A DNA stretch of 35,510 nt from Deltaproteobacteria bacterium (GTDB taxonomy: Bacteria; Myxococcota_A; Polyangia; Polyangiales; Polyangiaceae): assembly GCA_003235365.1 (NCBI GenBank), contig QJWJ01000091.1, positions 1 through 35,510 of the forward strand, given 5' to 3'. How positions within the stretch are numbered: the stretch's first letter is position 1; each line of letters opens with the position of its first letter. The notes beneath the pieces are model-generated. The model was not told the origin of the DNA. It did no database searches and saw only the letters and a program-made list of their open reading frames with translations. Shown here piece by piece: positions 17,650 to 27,245 of this stretch. A program made the position numbers and the translations under genes.

Positions 17650-18801
17650 TCAGCGCTTGTTCATCGCGTCGGTGAAACGCTCGAACAGGTACAGCGCATC
17701 GTGGGGACCCGCTGCGGCCTCCGGGTGATACTGCACGCTGAACGCGTCGTAGTCCGGAGCGATCAGTCCTTCACTGGTGCCGTCGTTGAGGTGGATGTGG
17801 CTCGAGTGAGCTGCGCCCGTGATCGAATCGACGTCGACGACGAAGCCGTGGTTCTGGGTCGTGATTTCGACGCGGCCGGTGGTCAAGTCCTTCACCGGTT
17901 GATTGAGTCCGCGGTGACCGAACTTGAGCTTGTACGTCTTGGCACCGAGCGCGCGAGCCAGCAGTTGGTGCCCGAGGCAGATGCCGAAAACCGGCACCTT
18001 GCCGAGCAAGCCGCGAATGGTCTCGACGGCGTAGTCGAGCGCCGCGGGGTCGCCGGGGCCGCTCGATAGGAACACACCGTGCGGCGAACGGGCGAGGATC
18101 TGTTCGGCGCTCGTCGTCGCCGGCACACCGGTGACGTTGCATCCGGCATCGACCAGGCAGCGCAAGATGTTGCGTTTGGCACCGAAGTCCATCGCAACGA
18201 CCTCGTAGCGTTGCTCGGGTCGGAACTCAGCCGGGCCGTTGATGGCGTGCTCCGGGCGAAACGACGCCTTCCAATCGCTGCGCGATTCGCTGAACTGGTA
18301 GGGCGACTTGGGGGTTACCTGCGAGACCAAGTCCAAGCCCTGCATGTTCGGCGCGGCCTTGGCATGATCGACCAACGTGTCCGGCGATTCGGTGCCGATG
18401 GCGCCGTTCTGCGAACCCTTGTCGCGCAGGTAGCGAGTCAGTCGCCGGGTATCCACGCCGCCGATGGCAACGATGCCGTGCTTGTCGAGGTAGTCCTGAA
18501 GGCTGGATTGCGAGCGGTAGTTGGAGGTGATGTCACTCGGATCGCGTACGACGAAGCCGGCCGCCTTTGGCTTGCCGTCCACGCTTTCTGGGTCGACTTC
18601 GTTGACGCCCGTGTTGCCGATCTGCGGCGCAGTCATGGTGACGATCTGTCCGGTGAAGGAAGGATCAGTCAGCACTTCTTGGTAGCCGGTGAGGCCAGTG
18701 GTGAACACCACCTCGCCCGTGGCCACGCCGCTCCTGCCCCAGGCAAACCCTTCGAAGATGGTGCCGTCAGCGAGAGCGAGGTGAGCTCGTTTGCGATTCA
18801 T
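17650..18801 (-). CDS. carA: Carbamoyl-phosphate synthase small subunit (glutaminase)
   Basis: A 383-residue class I glutamine amidotransferase subunit that releases ammonia from glutamine for the CarB subunit, feeding pyrimidine and arginine synthesis. The N-terminal small-subunit domain is canonical (GEVVFTTGLTGYQEVLTDPS, GGVDTRRLTRYLR). The amidotransferase domain carries nucleophile C275 in GICLGHQ and the partners H359 and E361 in QYHPEA, so it should be active. The ATG at 18801-18799 overlaps the TGA of the upstream pyrC-like gene as ATGA, an arrangement for translational coupling. The frame upstream of this ATG stays open but is the shadow of that gene. carB is not in the window. Confidence 0.97.
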   Translation of the reverse strand: MNRKRAHLALADGTIFEGFAWGRSGVATGEVVFTTGLTGYQEVLTDPSFTGQIVTMTAPQIGNTGVNEVDPESVDGKPKAAGFVVRDPSDITSNYRSQSSLQDYLDKHGIVAIGGVDTRRLTRYLRDKGSQNGAIGTESPDTLVDHAKAAPNMQGLDLVSQVTPKSPYQFSESRSDWKASFRPEHAINGPAEFRPEQRYEVVAMDFGAKRNILRCLVDAGCNVTGVPATTSAEQILARSPHGVFLSSGPGDPAALDYAVETIRGLLGKVPVFGICLGHQLLARALGAKTYKLKFGHRGLNQPVKDLTTGRVEITTQNHGFVVDVDSITGAAHSSHIHLNDGTSEGLIAPDYDAFSVQYHPEAAAGPHDALYLFERFTDAMNKR

Positions 18802-20174
18802 GAAACGTCCTGGTCGTTGAGGATATCGAGGGTCAATCGGCCGCTGGCCGCGGTCATCAGCACCTGCCCAGTCATCTGCCGATTGAGCCAGGGTGTGTTC
18901 TTGCCCCGGCTGCGCAGGGCATTCGGACTCACCTGCCACGTTCGGTCCGGCGAGAACAGTGCAAAGTCCGCGAGTTCGTCGACGCGTAGGCTGGGAGCGG
19001 AAGAGCCCAGGACCTTGGCGGGACCGGTAGTCAGCGCCGCGACGGCGCGCCGCGCCTCGAGCTGACCACTCGCAACGAACTGCCACAGGGCGCTCAGGCA
19101 CGTCTGCAATCCGCTGATCCCCGGCGCGCTCAGCTCCAGTTCGCACTCGGTATCCAGGGCGGTTTGTGGATTGTGGTCGCTGCTGACGCAGTCGATGACG
19201 CCTTCGGCCAGCGCAGTCAGCAGCGCTTGCCGATCTGCCGCGCTGCGCAGGGGGGGTTCGACCAAGAAGCGCGGGTCGTATTCACCCAGATTCTCGTCGG
19301 TGAACGTCAAATGGTGCGCGGAGACGTCCGCGCTGACCTTGACGCCGTCGTTCTTCGCTCGGCGCAACAAGTCTACCGATTGCGCACAGCTCAGCGACGT
19401 CGCGTGGTAGCGCGCGTCACACAGCTTGGCCAACACCAGATCGCGACCGAGCGCGATCTCCTCCGCCTGCGCGGGCCAGCCGCGCAACCCCATCCGCGTC
19501 GAGACGGCACCTTCGTGCATCAGTCCCCCCGCGCTCAGACTCGGGTCCTGAGGACATTGCATCATCAGGGCGTCGAAGCTGTGGCAGTACTGAAGCAAGC
19601 GGCGCATCAACGACGCTTCGGGAATGCTGTGCGGTCCGTTGCTGACGGCTACCGCTCCGGCGTCGAGGAGATCACCCACCTCGGCCAATTGCTTGCCGCT
19701 CAACCCGTCGGTGGCGGCGGCGATCGGCATCAAGCGCGCTTGCGCGAGTTCACCCGCCTTGGCAAGAAGTGCTTCGGTAATCGCTCGGCGATCGTTGACG
19801 GGACTGGTGTCCGGACGGCTACACACGTGCGTGAACCCACCGGCCGCGGCGGCCGCCAGACCACTGGCCAGGTCTTCTCGGTACTCCAGACCGGGCTCGC
19901 CGAGCTGGGCGTGAAGCTCCCACAGACCGGGGGTGAGCACGAGCTGGTGCCCGTCGATGACGCGGTCGGATGCCGTCTTGGTCTTGGCCGCCATCGCGCC
20001 TTTCCCGAGCGCGGTGATCACGCCGGATTCCACCCAGATATCGAGCACTTCGTCCCTATCACTCGCCGGGTCGACGAGACGTACGTCGTGAATGCACAGC
20101 CGGGTTATCTGGGGCGACACTGGGCGGCTTGATAGCACAGCGTCCCGGGACTTCGAGCCCCAAAGACCGACCAT
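18798..20174 (-). CDS. pyrC: Dihydroorotase homologue, probably catalytically inactive (PyrC'-type)
   Basis: A 458-residue protein with full-length dihydroorotase architecture: the N-terminal beta strand block, a TIM-barrel core, and the closing segment ending in GRLTLDILNDQDVS. Order and spacing of all family blocks are kept, but key residues are changed. The metal motif HxH is H88-A-Q90, and the substrate Arg after it is Gly. The Asn of the NTxPV block is Asp122. The bridging-metal Asp block reads VSNGPHS. The next two metal histidines are Gln206 and Ser260. The catalytic Asp333 remains, but DHAPH reads DHNPQ. This matches the inactive dihydroorotase-like PyrC' proteins known to scaffold aspartate carbamoyltransferase in pseudomonads. 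No pyrB is adjacent. It overlaps carA by ATGA. The start is uncertain: ATG 20174 is used; GTG 20120 would fit the usual N-terminus. Confidence 0.85.
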   Translation of the reverse strand: MVGLWGSKSRDAVLSSRPVSPQITRLCIHDVRLVDPASDRDEVLDIWVESGVITALGKGAMAAKTKTASDRVIDGHQLVLTPGLWELHAQLGEPGLEYREDLASGLAAAAAGGFTHVCSRPDTSPVNDRRAITEALLAKAGELAQARLMPIAAATDGLSGKQLAEVGDLLDAGAVAVSNGPHSIPEASLMRRLLQYCHSFDALMMQCPQDPSLSAGGLMHEGAVSTRMGLRGWPAQAEEIALGRDLVLAKLCDARYHATSLSCAQSVDLLRRAKNDGVKVSADVSAHHLTFTDENLGEYDPRFLVEPPLRSAADRQALLTALAEGVIDCVSSDHNPQTALDTECELELSAPGISGLQTCLSALWQFVASGQLEARRAVAALTTGPAKVLGSSAPSLRVDELADFALFSPDRTWQVSPNALRSRGKNTPWLNRQMTGQVLMTAASGRLTLDILNDQDVS

Positions 20175-20359
20175 CGATCGGCGCCGATCCAACGACGACC
20201 GATCGTGGCCCGCGCGCGTTCACGGCATCGCATCAACGGTCCCATGGGGGCTTGCCGCAGACATCTCATTACATCCGGAAAGGACTTACAAATCGCGGAT
20301 TTTTCGAGCCCAACCTGGCCGTGGACCACCGCCATTTCGTGTTAGGATGGTCGGTGCTC

Positions 20360-23300
20360 ATGGCTGATCCCAAGTCGGAACGAGTTCAGGATTCAACAGG
20401 TACAGCCTCGGCCGAGGCTTCGGCCAGCGGCGGAGCCGCCAGCGGGGCGCAGGCAGGCGAGGCATCCAACAACACCAAGCCGTCGGTACTGCCACCGCGA
20501 CCTGGTGGGCAGGCCAGCAAGGGTCGCAAGGCGGGCAAGAAGCAGCGTGGTTCGTTGCGTGAAGCGAGCCGTGCTTCGCGTGCTGCGCAGCCCTCTTCCG
20601 ATGTCGAGTTGGCCGACGATCTCGAGTTGGAAGAAGTGGTGATGCCGCCCCCGCCGCCCCCGAGCTCGAGTGCGTTGCCGCGCCCGGTGCCGAATGCCAA
20701 GCCGGGGCCCAAGCGGTCTGCTGCGCCGCCGCCCCCGCAGCGTCCTCAGTCTCGACCACCCCTACCGGGCACGAGCCGCGGACCGCGGCCCGAAGTTCCC
20801 GAGCCGCCCGCAGTGCCGTCCGCCTCCTCACGCGCCCCGCTCGTCGCGTCCAAGGCGCCGCCGCCGCCCCCGCTCAAGCCGCGCTCCGTGGCCCCCCCAC
20901 CACCCAGTGTGCGCAAGAAACCCGCCTCCGTCCCGCCGCCGCCGATGGCGCCGGCCCCGGCGGCTCGACGGCCGCTACCTCCTACGCCGGGCTCGGTGAC
21001 GCCGCGCCCTCCTGGGGTCGCCTCGGCGCATTCGCCCCTGCCACCCCCGGCGGTCGGTGGTCACGTTCAGCCGGGGCAAACACCGTTGCCGTTGGCGGCG
21101 ACGCCACTCAGTCCCGGGGTTGCGCCGCGGGTTAGCGCCACGGCGACCCCACTGCCCACGGCCGTCAAGGCCGTCGCTCAGGCCCCAGTCCCCGACGAGT
21201 CGGTCGACACGCTCGAAGACGACCTGCTCGAGGACGAAAACAGCATCAGCGGCTTGTCGCTCGACGACTCTCAGCAGTTGACGATTGCCCTGCAGCCCAA
21301 GGTGCCGGAGTTGCCGGTGACGGTGCCGCTGCTCGATCCCGACGCGCTGGCCACGCAGTTCGACGCTCCTGCCGACGCACGCCATGCCTCGCCGTGGACC
21401 GTCGCGGGGCAACAAGAGACCATGCAGGGCAACGCGCGGCAATTGGTCGAGCTGCTCGAGTCGCAATTGCAGCGCAAGACCGAACGTTCTCGCGAGGCGC
21501 GCATCCACTACGAGATCGCCCGCCTGTACGAAAGCCCACTGCGCGATCTCGAAGAGTCGGCGCGTCACTACGAGCACGCGGCGCGCATGATGCCCGAGCA
21601 CATTCCGAGCCTCCGCGGCGCCCGCCGTGTGCTGCTTGCCCTGGGGCGGTACAAGCAAGCACTCAAGCTGTTCGATTCGGAGATTTCGGTCACTGGGGAT
21701 TCTGCGCTCAAGGCGGTGCTCTTGTTCCAGAAGGGGCGGCTGCTGGACGAACACCTCTCACAGAAAGCCGAAGCGCGCAGTGCGTTCGAGCAGGCCGCGC
21801 AACTGGCCCCCAATCGGCTCGACGTGCTCAAGTCGTTGGCGACCTCCGAAGAGCAGGCAGGGGCGTGGCGCAAGTGGGTTGGGGCGCTCGAGCGAGCGGC
21901 CAATGCAGCTGCGAGTTTTCCAGCAGAACGGGCTGCGTACCTCGGGCAGATGGCTCGAGTGTACGCGAACGAACTGAAGGACCAGGGGCAGGCGACGGAG
22001 CTGTACAAGGCAGCACTGGCGGTCGACCCCCAGGCACCGGCTGCGCTGCACGCTTTGAAGGAACTGCTCTACCAGCAACGCCGCTGGAAAGAGCTGGTCG
22101 ACGCCCTGGAGCTCGAAGCGGGACTGGCCACGAGCCGCGAGGCGCAGGCTTTCGCGAAGTTTCGCGCTGGGCAGATCTGGGTACAGCATTTGGGCGACTC
22201 GGAGCGCGGGTTGTCCAGTCTCGAACAGGCGAGCGGCTTGGCACCGAGCGACGTGACAATCCTGCAAGAACTGGTGCGCTTGTACGACTTGCACGGTCAA
22301 CCCAAAGGCCTGGCCTCCGCCCTCGAACGGCTGGCGGCGCAGCAACAGCCGCCCACGGTCGAGGTATTGCATCGCCTGGGCCAATTGTACGAAGAGGACC
22401 TCGACCAGGCCGACTTGGCGATTGAGCGCTACGTCGCGTGTCTCGAGGTCGACGCGGCATATCGCCCTGCGACGTTGGCTCTGGCACGGCTGTGGGAGCA
22501 GCGCGGGCAGTGGCGTCCGCTAGCCGAGATGCTCAGTCGCGAGGCAGACGTCAGTGAAGACGCCGCTCACCGGGCGGCGCTACACGCCAAGATCGCCGAG
22601 CTGTGCGAGGTGCGCCTGGGCAGCATCGATTACGCCATCGAACATCACAAGAAGGCCCTGGAGCTCTCCCCCGACTACGAACCGGCGTTCAAAGCGTTGG
22701 TGCGCCTGTACAGTCAATTGCAGCGTTGGCAGGAGTTGATCGAGGTCTATCGCCGCGGAATCGAGGTGGCTCATTCGGACGACGATCGCGTCGGCTTGTT
22801 GTTTTCGATTGGGCGGCTGGAAGAAGAGGCGTTGGGAACGCCAGAGGCTGCTGCGCGCACCTATCAGTCTATCCTCGAGCTCTCGCCGGATCGTCTGGAC
22901 GCAATTCGCGCCGTGCAGCGCGCTGCCGAGCGTGGCGGCGAACATCGACTGCTGGTCGAAGCGTTGAATCTCGAAGTGAAGAAGACGCACGACCGCGCGC
23001 GCCAGTTGACGTTGCGACATCGCGCGGCGGTGATCGTGGCCGAACAGCTCCACGATCTGACGACCGCCATCGACGATCTGCGCGCGATCACCAAGGAGGA
23101 CCACAACTTCCGTCCCGCGATCGTCAGCCTGGCGGGCTATCTGTTCAAGGAAGGCCGCTGGGAGGAGTTGCTGGCTGCCTACGCCGCGGAACTGCAGGTC
23201 ACCAAGGAAAGCGTCCAGCGCGCCCAGTTGCTGTTCAAGATGGGCGAAGTGTGTGAACGGCTGGGCAAAGACGAACTGGCCATCAATCACTACCGACAGG

Positions 23301-26296
23301 CAGTGAACGCCGACGGCACGCACTATTCGTCGATTGTGTCGCTGCGCCGCCTGCTGACGAAGGTCGGGCAATTCGAGGAGGTTGCCAAACTGCTGGAGAG
23401 CGAGGCGAATCAACTCGAGGACACGCGACAGTCGGCGCGTGCCTGGTACTTGCTCGGCGATGTGTGCGAGGGGCGGCTGTCCGCGCCCGAGCGCGCTCTG
23501 AAGGCCTACAAGAAGGCGCTGCAGCTCGATCCGGCGTTGCGTCCGGCGATTGACGGGTGCATCCGCCTGCTCGAGCAGAGCAACGACCACCGACAATTGG
23601 CGACCCAGCTCGGCACCGAGCAAGAAGAAGCGTTGGAACCGATGTATGCCGCTGCGGCCGCCTTTCGAGCTGGCGAGGTGCAGCGCGACAATCTCAAACA
23701 GCTCGCGGATGCGGCCGCGTCGTTCGAGAAGATGCTCGAACGCGATCCGCGGAACGTCGGCGCGTTGCTGGCCTTGGAGCGGCTGTACATCAAGTCGGGT
23801 GATGACGATGCGCTCGGCGTGATCTACCAGCGGCAGGCGTCGGCGTTCGACGACCCGCCGGCGCGCGTGGCGGCCTACCGCGGCCTGCTCGCGGTGCTCG
23901 AGCGCGCCGGCAAGGTCGACGTGGACAAGGTCCGGCAGACCCAATTGGCGCTGCTGCAAGTCGCGCCCAACGACGTGCAGGCCCTGCTCGCGCTCGAAGC
24001 ACTGGCACTGGCCGCGGGCGACGTGGCGCTGACCGCGCAGCTCGACGCCAAGCTCGGCGTGGCGGGACTGGATCGCCAATCGACGTCCGCGTACCAGACG
24101 CGCTTGGCCGAGGCGATGGAGGCGCGGGGTGATCGCTCGGCCTTGGAAGTCTATCGGGCGGCGCTGTCCCACGAGCCCGACAACATGGCTGCGGCGCGGG
24201 GGATTTCGCGCATTGCCGAAGCGAGCCTCGCCCCCGATCTCCTCGCCGAAGCAGCGGAGAACGAATCGCGTGTGCTCGGACGCATCGACGAAGCGGCGCG
24301 GCTGTTGGTGCTCGCGGCCAGCAAGCTAGCCGCGGCCGGGGATCAGGCGAGCGCTGCAAAGAAACTCGGCCGAGCCCTTCACGTCGATCCGGATCACGCT
24401 CGCGCGGCCGACGCCCTCGTCGTGCTGCACGGGCAGGGACTGGCGGCAGACTTCGTCGCGGACGTCCTGTCGCGCGCGGCAGGCAACGCCAAGTCCAAAG
24501 AGCGGCGCGCGGGGTTGTGGGTGCAGGTTGCGAAGATCGAGAGCCGAGGACGGCGCGACATCGGAGCTGCGACGTCGGCCGTGCAACGCGCGCTGATCGA
24601 GAAGCCCAACGACGTCGACGCGCACCTGTTGCTCGCGCACTTCCACGCCGGCTCCAAGAAGTGGGAAGAGTGCGTCAAGCAGCTGCAGGCACTACTCAAG
24701 CTCAACCCCGCGGACGACGTGCGTTTCGATGCGTTGTTGCGGTTGGCGACGATCCAGCACGAGCGGCTCAAGTCGACGGCTCTGGCCGGGAACAACGTCG
24801 CTGCGGCTCTGGAACTGCAACCCGACAATCGCGAGGCGCTCGAGCTCATGCTCAAGGTCCAGCTCGACCGCGAAGAGCTCAGCGCCGCGGCGCAAACCGC
24901 GGAGCGGCTGGTCAAGACCGCCAAGAGCGACCCCGAGCGGGCCCGGGCGCTGTACCACGCGGCGCGATTGCATCGGCAGAAGGGCGATCTCAACAAGGCC
25001 TCCGAAGCGTTTGCGGAAGCACTGTCGTTGACCGGTACCGACGACGCGGTGGCTCGCGAGTACCGCGAGTGGCTCGAAGCGCGGCGTGCAAAGGCGGATT
25101 GGCATCCCTACGCCGACGCGTTGAAGATCTACCTCAAGCGCAGCGGTCTCAGCTCCCAGCAGGTGATGTTCGCGCGGCGCGCCCTCGGCCTCGTGCTCTA
25201 CGACCGCCTGCAACAAACCGCTGAGGGCCTCGAGCAGTTGCGCCAGGCGCTTGCTCTGGCTGAGGACGACGCCGAATTGCGGCGCGCGTTCGCGGAACGG
25301 TTGGAGCGCGCCGGTGAGTTTCAAGCGGGGGCCGAGCAGTACCGGCAGTTGCTGCAGCGCAGCCCCCACACCGTAAACTTCTGGCGTTCACTGGCGACTT
25401 GCTATGCGGGCATGGGCCGCGCCGAGCAGGAGCGCGCGGCGCTGGCGCCGTTGATCGCCGCGTCCAAAGCCTCCGACGACGAGCTGCGCCGCTACGGCAC
25501 TCGAGGTGCGCGTTCTACCGTCGTTCGGGCCGGTGCGTTCGACGCCAACGCGTTGCGAGCTGTCGAGACTGAGCTGTCCGTTTCCGGGCCTGCTGTGGAA
25601 TTGCTCGAAGCGTTGGCGCCGGCGTTGCCGAAACTGTATCCCGTCCCGTTCGAGAACTACGGAGTCACCGCGCGTGACAAGCTCGTGGGCAGGGGCGCGC
25701 ACCCGCTCGCGGCGCTGGCCGAAGACGTCGCTGCCGTGTTCGGGCTCGGGGAGTACGAACTGTACGTACATGCCTCGGGCGCCACTGGCGTGAGCGTCGA
25801 AGTGGGCGAGCAGCCCGCCCTGTTCATCCACAAGCAACTCGCGGAGCTACCGAAGGTCGAGCGCATCTACCGGCTGGCGCGCGTGATGAGCAACATGGCC
25901 CGCCACATCAGTGTGGTCGACAAGCTGCCGGTGACGGAACTCGAGCTGCTGCTGGTATGCGCGACTCGCAATTACCAGCCTGGGTTCGGCGCAGAATTGG
26001 GCGATCCGGGGACGCTGGACTCGTACTCCAAGCGCATCAACAAGGCCATGCCGTGGTTCAAGGGCAACCGACTGGAGCCGGCGGCACGAGCTTTCGGGCA
26101 GTCTGGCCTCAACGTTCAGAACTGGGCAAGACAGGTGAACATTGCCGCAGTGAGAACCGCGGCGTTGGTCTGTGACGACCCGGCCATCGCGTTGCGGCAC
26201 GTCGCGGTCACCGGCGGCGACGACGCGTTCGTCGAACGAGTAGCCAGCTACCTCGCATCGGATCGCGGAGCGGAGTTACACAAGCAGCTGTTCTGA
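20360..26296 (+). CDS. Giant TPR-repeat protein with proline-rich N-terminus and unrecognised C-terminal domain
   Basis: A 1978-residue protein, by far the largest gene in the window. Residues 1-95 are Ala/Ser/Lys-rich. Residues 95-275 are a Pro/Ala/Ser-rich, probably disordered stretch with several runs of five or six prolines. An acidic patch follows (DTLEDDLLEDEN). From about residue 356 to 1700 the sequence is nearly continuous tetratricopeptide and HAT-like repeats (for example AIEHHKKALELSPDYEPAFKAL, ALKAYKKALQLDPALRPAI). The last 245 residues form a separate alpha/beta domain (PVPFENYGVTARDKLVGRG, PALFIHKQLAELPKVERIYRLARVMSNMARH). There is no signal peptide, so it should be cytoplasmic, a large scaffold. 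The ATG at 20360 is chosen for its position after AGGATGG; the frame upstream is open but not protein-like. It is divergent from the pyrC-like gene and convergent with the Ser/Thr kinase. Confidence 0.85.
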   Translation: MADPKSERVQDSTGTASAEASASGGAASGAQAGEASNNTKPSVLPPRPGGQASKGRKAGKKQRGSLREASRASRAAQPSSDVELADDLELEEVVMPPPPPPSSSALPRPVPNAKPGPKRSAAPPPPQRPQSRPPLPGTSRGPRPEVPEPPAVPSASSRAPLVASKAPPPPPLKPRSVAPPPPSVRKKPASVPPPPMAPAPAARRPLPPTPGSVTPRPPGVASAHSPLPPPAVGGHVQPGQTPLPLAATPLSPGVAPRVSATATPLPTAVKAVAQAPVPDESVDTLEDDLLEDENSISGLSLDDSQQLTIALQPKVPELPVTVPLLDPDALATQFDAPADARHASPWTVAGQQETMQGNARQLVELLESQLQRKTERSREARIHYEIARLYESPLRDLEESARHYEHAARMMPEHIPSLRGARRVLLALGRYKQALKLFDSEISVTGDSALKAVLLFQKGRLLDEHLSQKAEARSAFEQAAQLAPNRLDVLKSLATSEEQAGAWRKWVGALERAANAAASFPAERAAYLGQMARVYANELKDQGQATELYKAALAVDPQAPAALHALKELLYQQRRWKELVDALELEAGLATSREAQAFAKFRAGQIWVQHLGDSERGLSSLEQASGLAPSDVTILQELVRLYDLHGQPKGLASALERLAAQQQPPTVEVLHRLGQLYEEDLDQADLAIERYVACLEVDAAYRPATLALARLWEQRGQWRPLAEMLSREADVSEDAAHRAALHAKIAELCEVRLGSIDYAIEHHKKALELSPDYEPAFKALVRLYSQLQRWQELIEVYRRGIEVAHSDDDRVGLLFSIGRLEEEALGTPEAAARTYQSILELSPDRLDAIRAVQRAAERGGEHRLLVEALNLEVKKTHDRARQLTLRHRAAVIVAEQLHDLTTAIDDLRAITKEDHNFRPAIVSLAGYLFKEGRWEELLAAYAAELQVTKESVQRAQLLFKMGEVCERLGKDELAINHYRQAVNADGTHYSSIVSLRRLLTKVGQFEEVAKLLESEANQLEDTRQSARAWYLLGDVCEGRLSAPERALKAYKKALQLDPALRPAIDGCIRLLEQSNDHRQLATQLGTEQEEALEPMYAAAAAFRAGEVQRDNLKQLADAAASFEKMLERDPRNVGALLALERLYIKSGDDDALGVIYQRQASAFDDPPARVAAYRGLLAVLERAGKVDVDKVRQTQLALLQVAPNDVQALLALEALALAAGDVALTAQLDAKLGVAGLDRQSTSAYQTRLAEAMEARGDRSALEVYRAALSHEPDNMAAARGISRIAEASLAPDLLAEAAENESRVLGRIDEAARLLVLAASKLAAAGDQASAAKKLGRALHVDPDHARAADALVVLHGQGLAADFVADVLSRAAGNAKSKERRAGLWVQVAKIESRGRRDIGAATSAVQRALIEKPNDVDAHLLLAHFHAGSKKWEECVKQLQALLKLNPADDVRFDALLRLATIQHERLKSTALAGNNVAAALELQPDNREALELMLKVQLDREELSAAAQTAERLVKTAKSDPERARALYHAARLHRQKGDLNKASEAFAEALSLTGTDDAVAREYREWLEARRAKADWHPYADALKIYLKRSGLSSQQVMFARRALGLVLYDRLQQTAEGLEQLRQALALAEDDAELRRAFAERLERAGEFQAGAEQYRQLLQRSPHTVNFWRSLATCYAGMGRAEQERAALAPLIAASKASDDELRRYGTRGARSTVVRAGAFDANALRAVETELSVSGPAVELLEALAPALPKLYPVPFENYGVTARDKLVGRGAHPLAALAEDVAAVFGLGEYELYVHASGATGVSVEVGEQPALFIHKQLAELPKVERIYRLARVMSNMARHISVVDKLPVTELELLLVCATRNYQPGFGAELGDPGTLDSYSKRINKAMPWFKGNRLEPAARAFGQSGLNVQNWARQVNIAAVRTAALVCDDPAIALRHVAVTGGDDAFVERVASYLASDRGAELHKQLF

Positions 26297-26306
26297 CCGC
26301 AGGGGC

Positions 26307-26361
26307 GATTGGTGCTCCGACGGCGGAGGGCTCCGGGCGTCGGAGCAAGTGGTGACCAATC
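26307..26361. terminator. Large hairpin between the convergent TPR and kinase genes
   Basis: Inner arms TGCTCCGACG (26313-26322) and CGTCGGAGCA (26338-26347) pair over 10 bases. Outer arms GATTGG (26307-26312) and CCAATC (26356-26361) extend the stem past an 8-base bulge. It lies between two facing stops and could serve both transcripts. Confidence 0.6.
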
Positions 26362-26369
26362 ATCGGCCC

Positions 26370-27245
26370 TCAGAAGGGGGGCCGGCTCGCGCTCGGAAAC
26401 AAGCCTTCGAGCGTGCCCCACATCTCTCGAATGGTTTGAAAGCGCTGCTCGGGGTCGGTGTGCAGCGTGCGCTGGATCCAGACGTCGATGCCAGCCGGCA
26501 GATCCGGGCGCAGAGGTGTGATGTCGGGGCGCTCTCCGCGCAGCGCCCAGTTGAGCATCTGCACCATGTTCGTTGCTTTGAACGGCACCCTCCCGGTCAG
26601 GGCCCGAAACACGATCACGCCCATCGCGTAGACGTCGATGCGGTGGTCGAGTTGTAGCGGGTGCCCGCGCCAGGCCTCGGGTGCGATGTAGCTGGGGGTG
26701 CCAGCGACTTGTCCTTCGCCGGTGAGACGCTTCTGATCGAGCAGCTTGACCAGCCCGAAGTCGAGTAGCCTGACTCCGCCTCCGACGCTCTTGTCGAGCA
26801 CCATGATGTTCGAAGGCTTCAGATCACGATGGACGATGCCCTGTTGATGGGCGGATTCGAGGGTGCCGGCGATGGGACGCAGCATCTGCAGCATGCGCTC
26901 GGGCTTGAGTTGACCGCCCAAACGCTCGGCGGCTTCGAGGTAGTGCTGCAGGTCTTTGCCGCGCACGTACTCCATGATCAGATAGACTGATCCGTCGGGG
27001 GTCGTCTGTAGGCCGTGCACGTAGACGGCCGCGGTGCCACGCAAGCGCGCCATCGCCAGCGCTTCGCGTCGCAGCCGTTCGACGTAGTCGCCTTGCCGGC
27101 TGACGTCCGACGAAAGAAACTTGATCGCCACGTCCGTGCGCGACTCCAGATCGCGCGCTCGAAACACGACGCCGTGGGCGCCGCTGCCGATTTGGCTCAA
27201 TACCCGGTAGCGCTCGAGGAGGACGTCGTCGGGTTTGGGAAGCAT
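26370..27245 (-). CDS. Single-domain Ser/Thr protein kinase (PknB/Hanks type)
   Basis: A 291-residue kinase that is little more than the catalytic domain. The glycine loop is GSGAHGVV (residues 20-27). The ATP-anchoring lysine is K42 in VAIKFL, and its glutamate partner is probably E61. The catalytic loop is HRDLKPSN (139-146), the magnesium motif DFG (162-164), and the activation segment ends in GTPSYIAPEAW. All catalytic residues are present. There is no transmembrane helix or extra sensor domain, so it is predicted soluble. The ATG at 27245 gives the usual short lead into the domain; the frame upstream is open for 260 more codons but its translation has no protein character and runs into a tRNA. 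The stop faces the giant TPR gene. A functional link with that scaffold is possible, since kinases in this group often act with TPR proteins, but this is inference. Confidence 0.92.
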   Translation of the reverse strand: MLPKPDDVLLERYRVLSQIGSGAHGVVFRARDLESRTDVAIKFLSSDVSRQGDYVERLRREALAMARLRGTAAVYVHGLQTTPDGSVYLIMEYVRGKDLQHYLEAAERLGGQLKPERMLQMLRPIAGTLESAHQQGIVHRDLKPSNIMVLDKSVGGGVRLLDFGLVKLLDQKRLTGEGQVAGTPSYIAPEAWRGHPLQLDHRIDVYAMGVIVFRALTGRVPFKATNMVQMLNWALRGERPDITPLRPDLPAGIDVWIQRTLHTDPEQRFQTIREMWGTLEGLFPSASRPPF

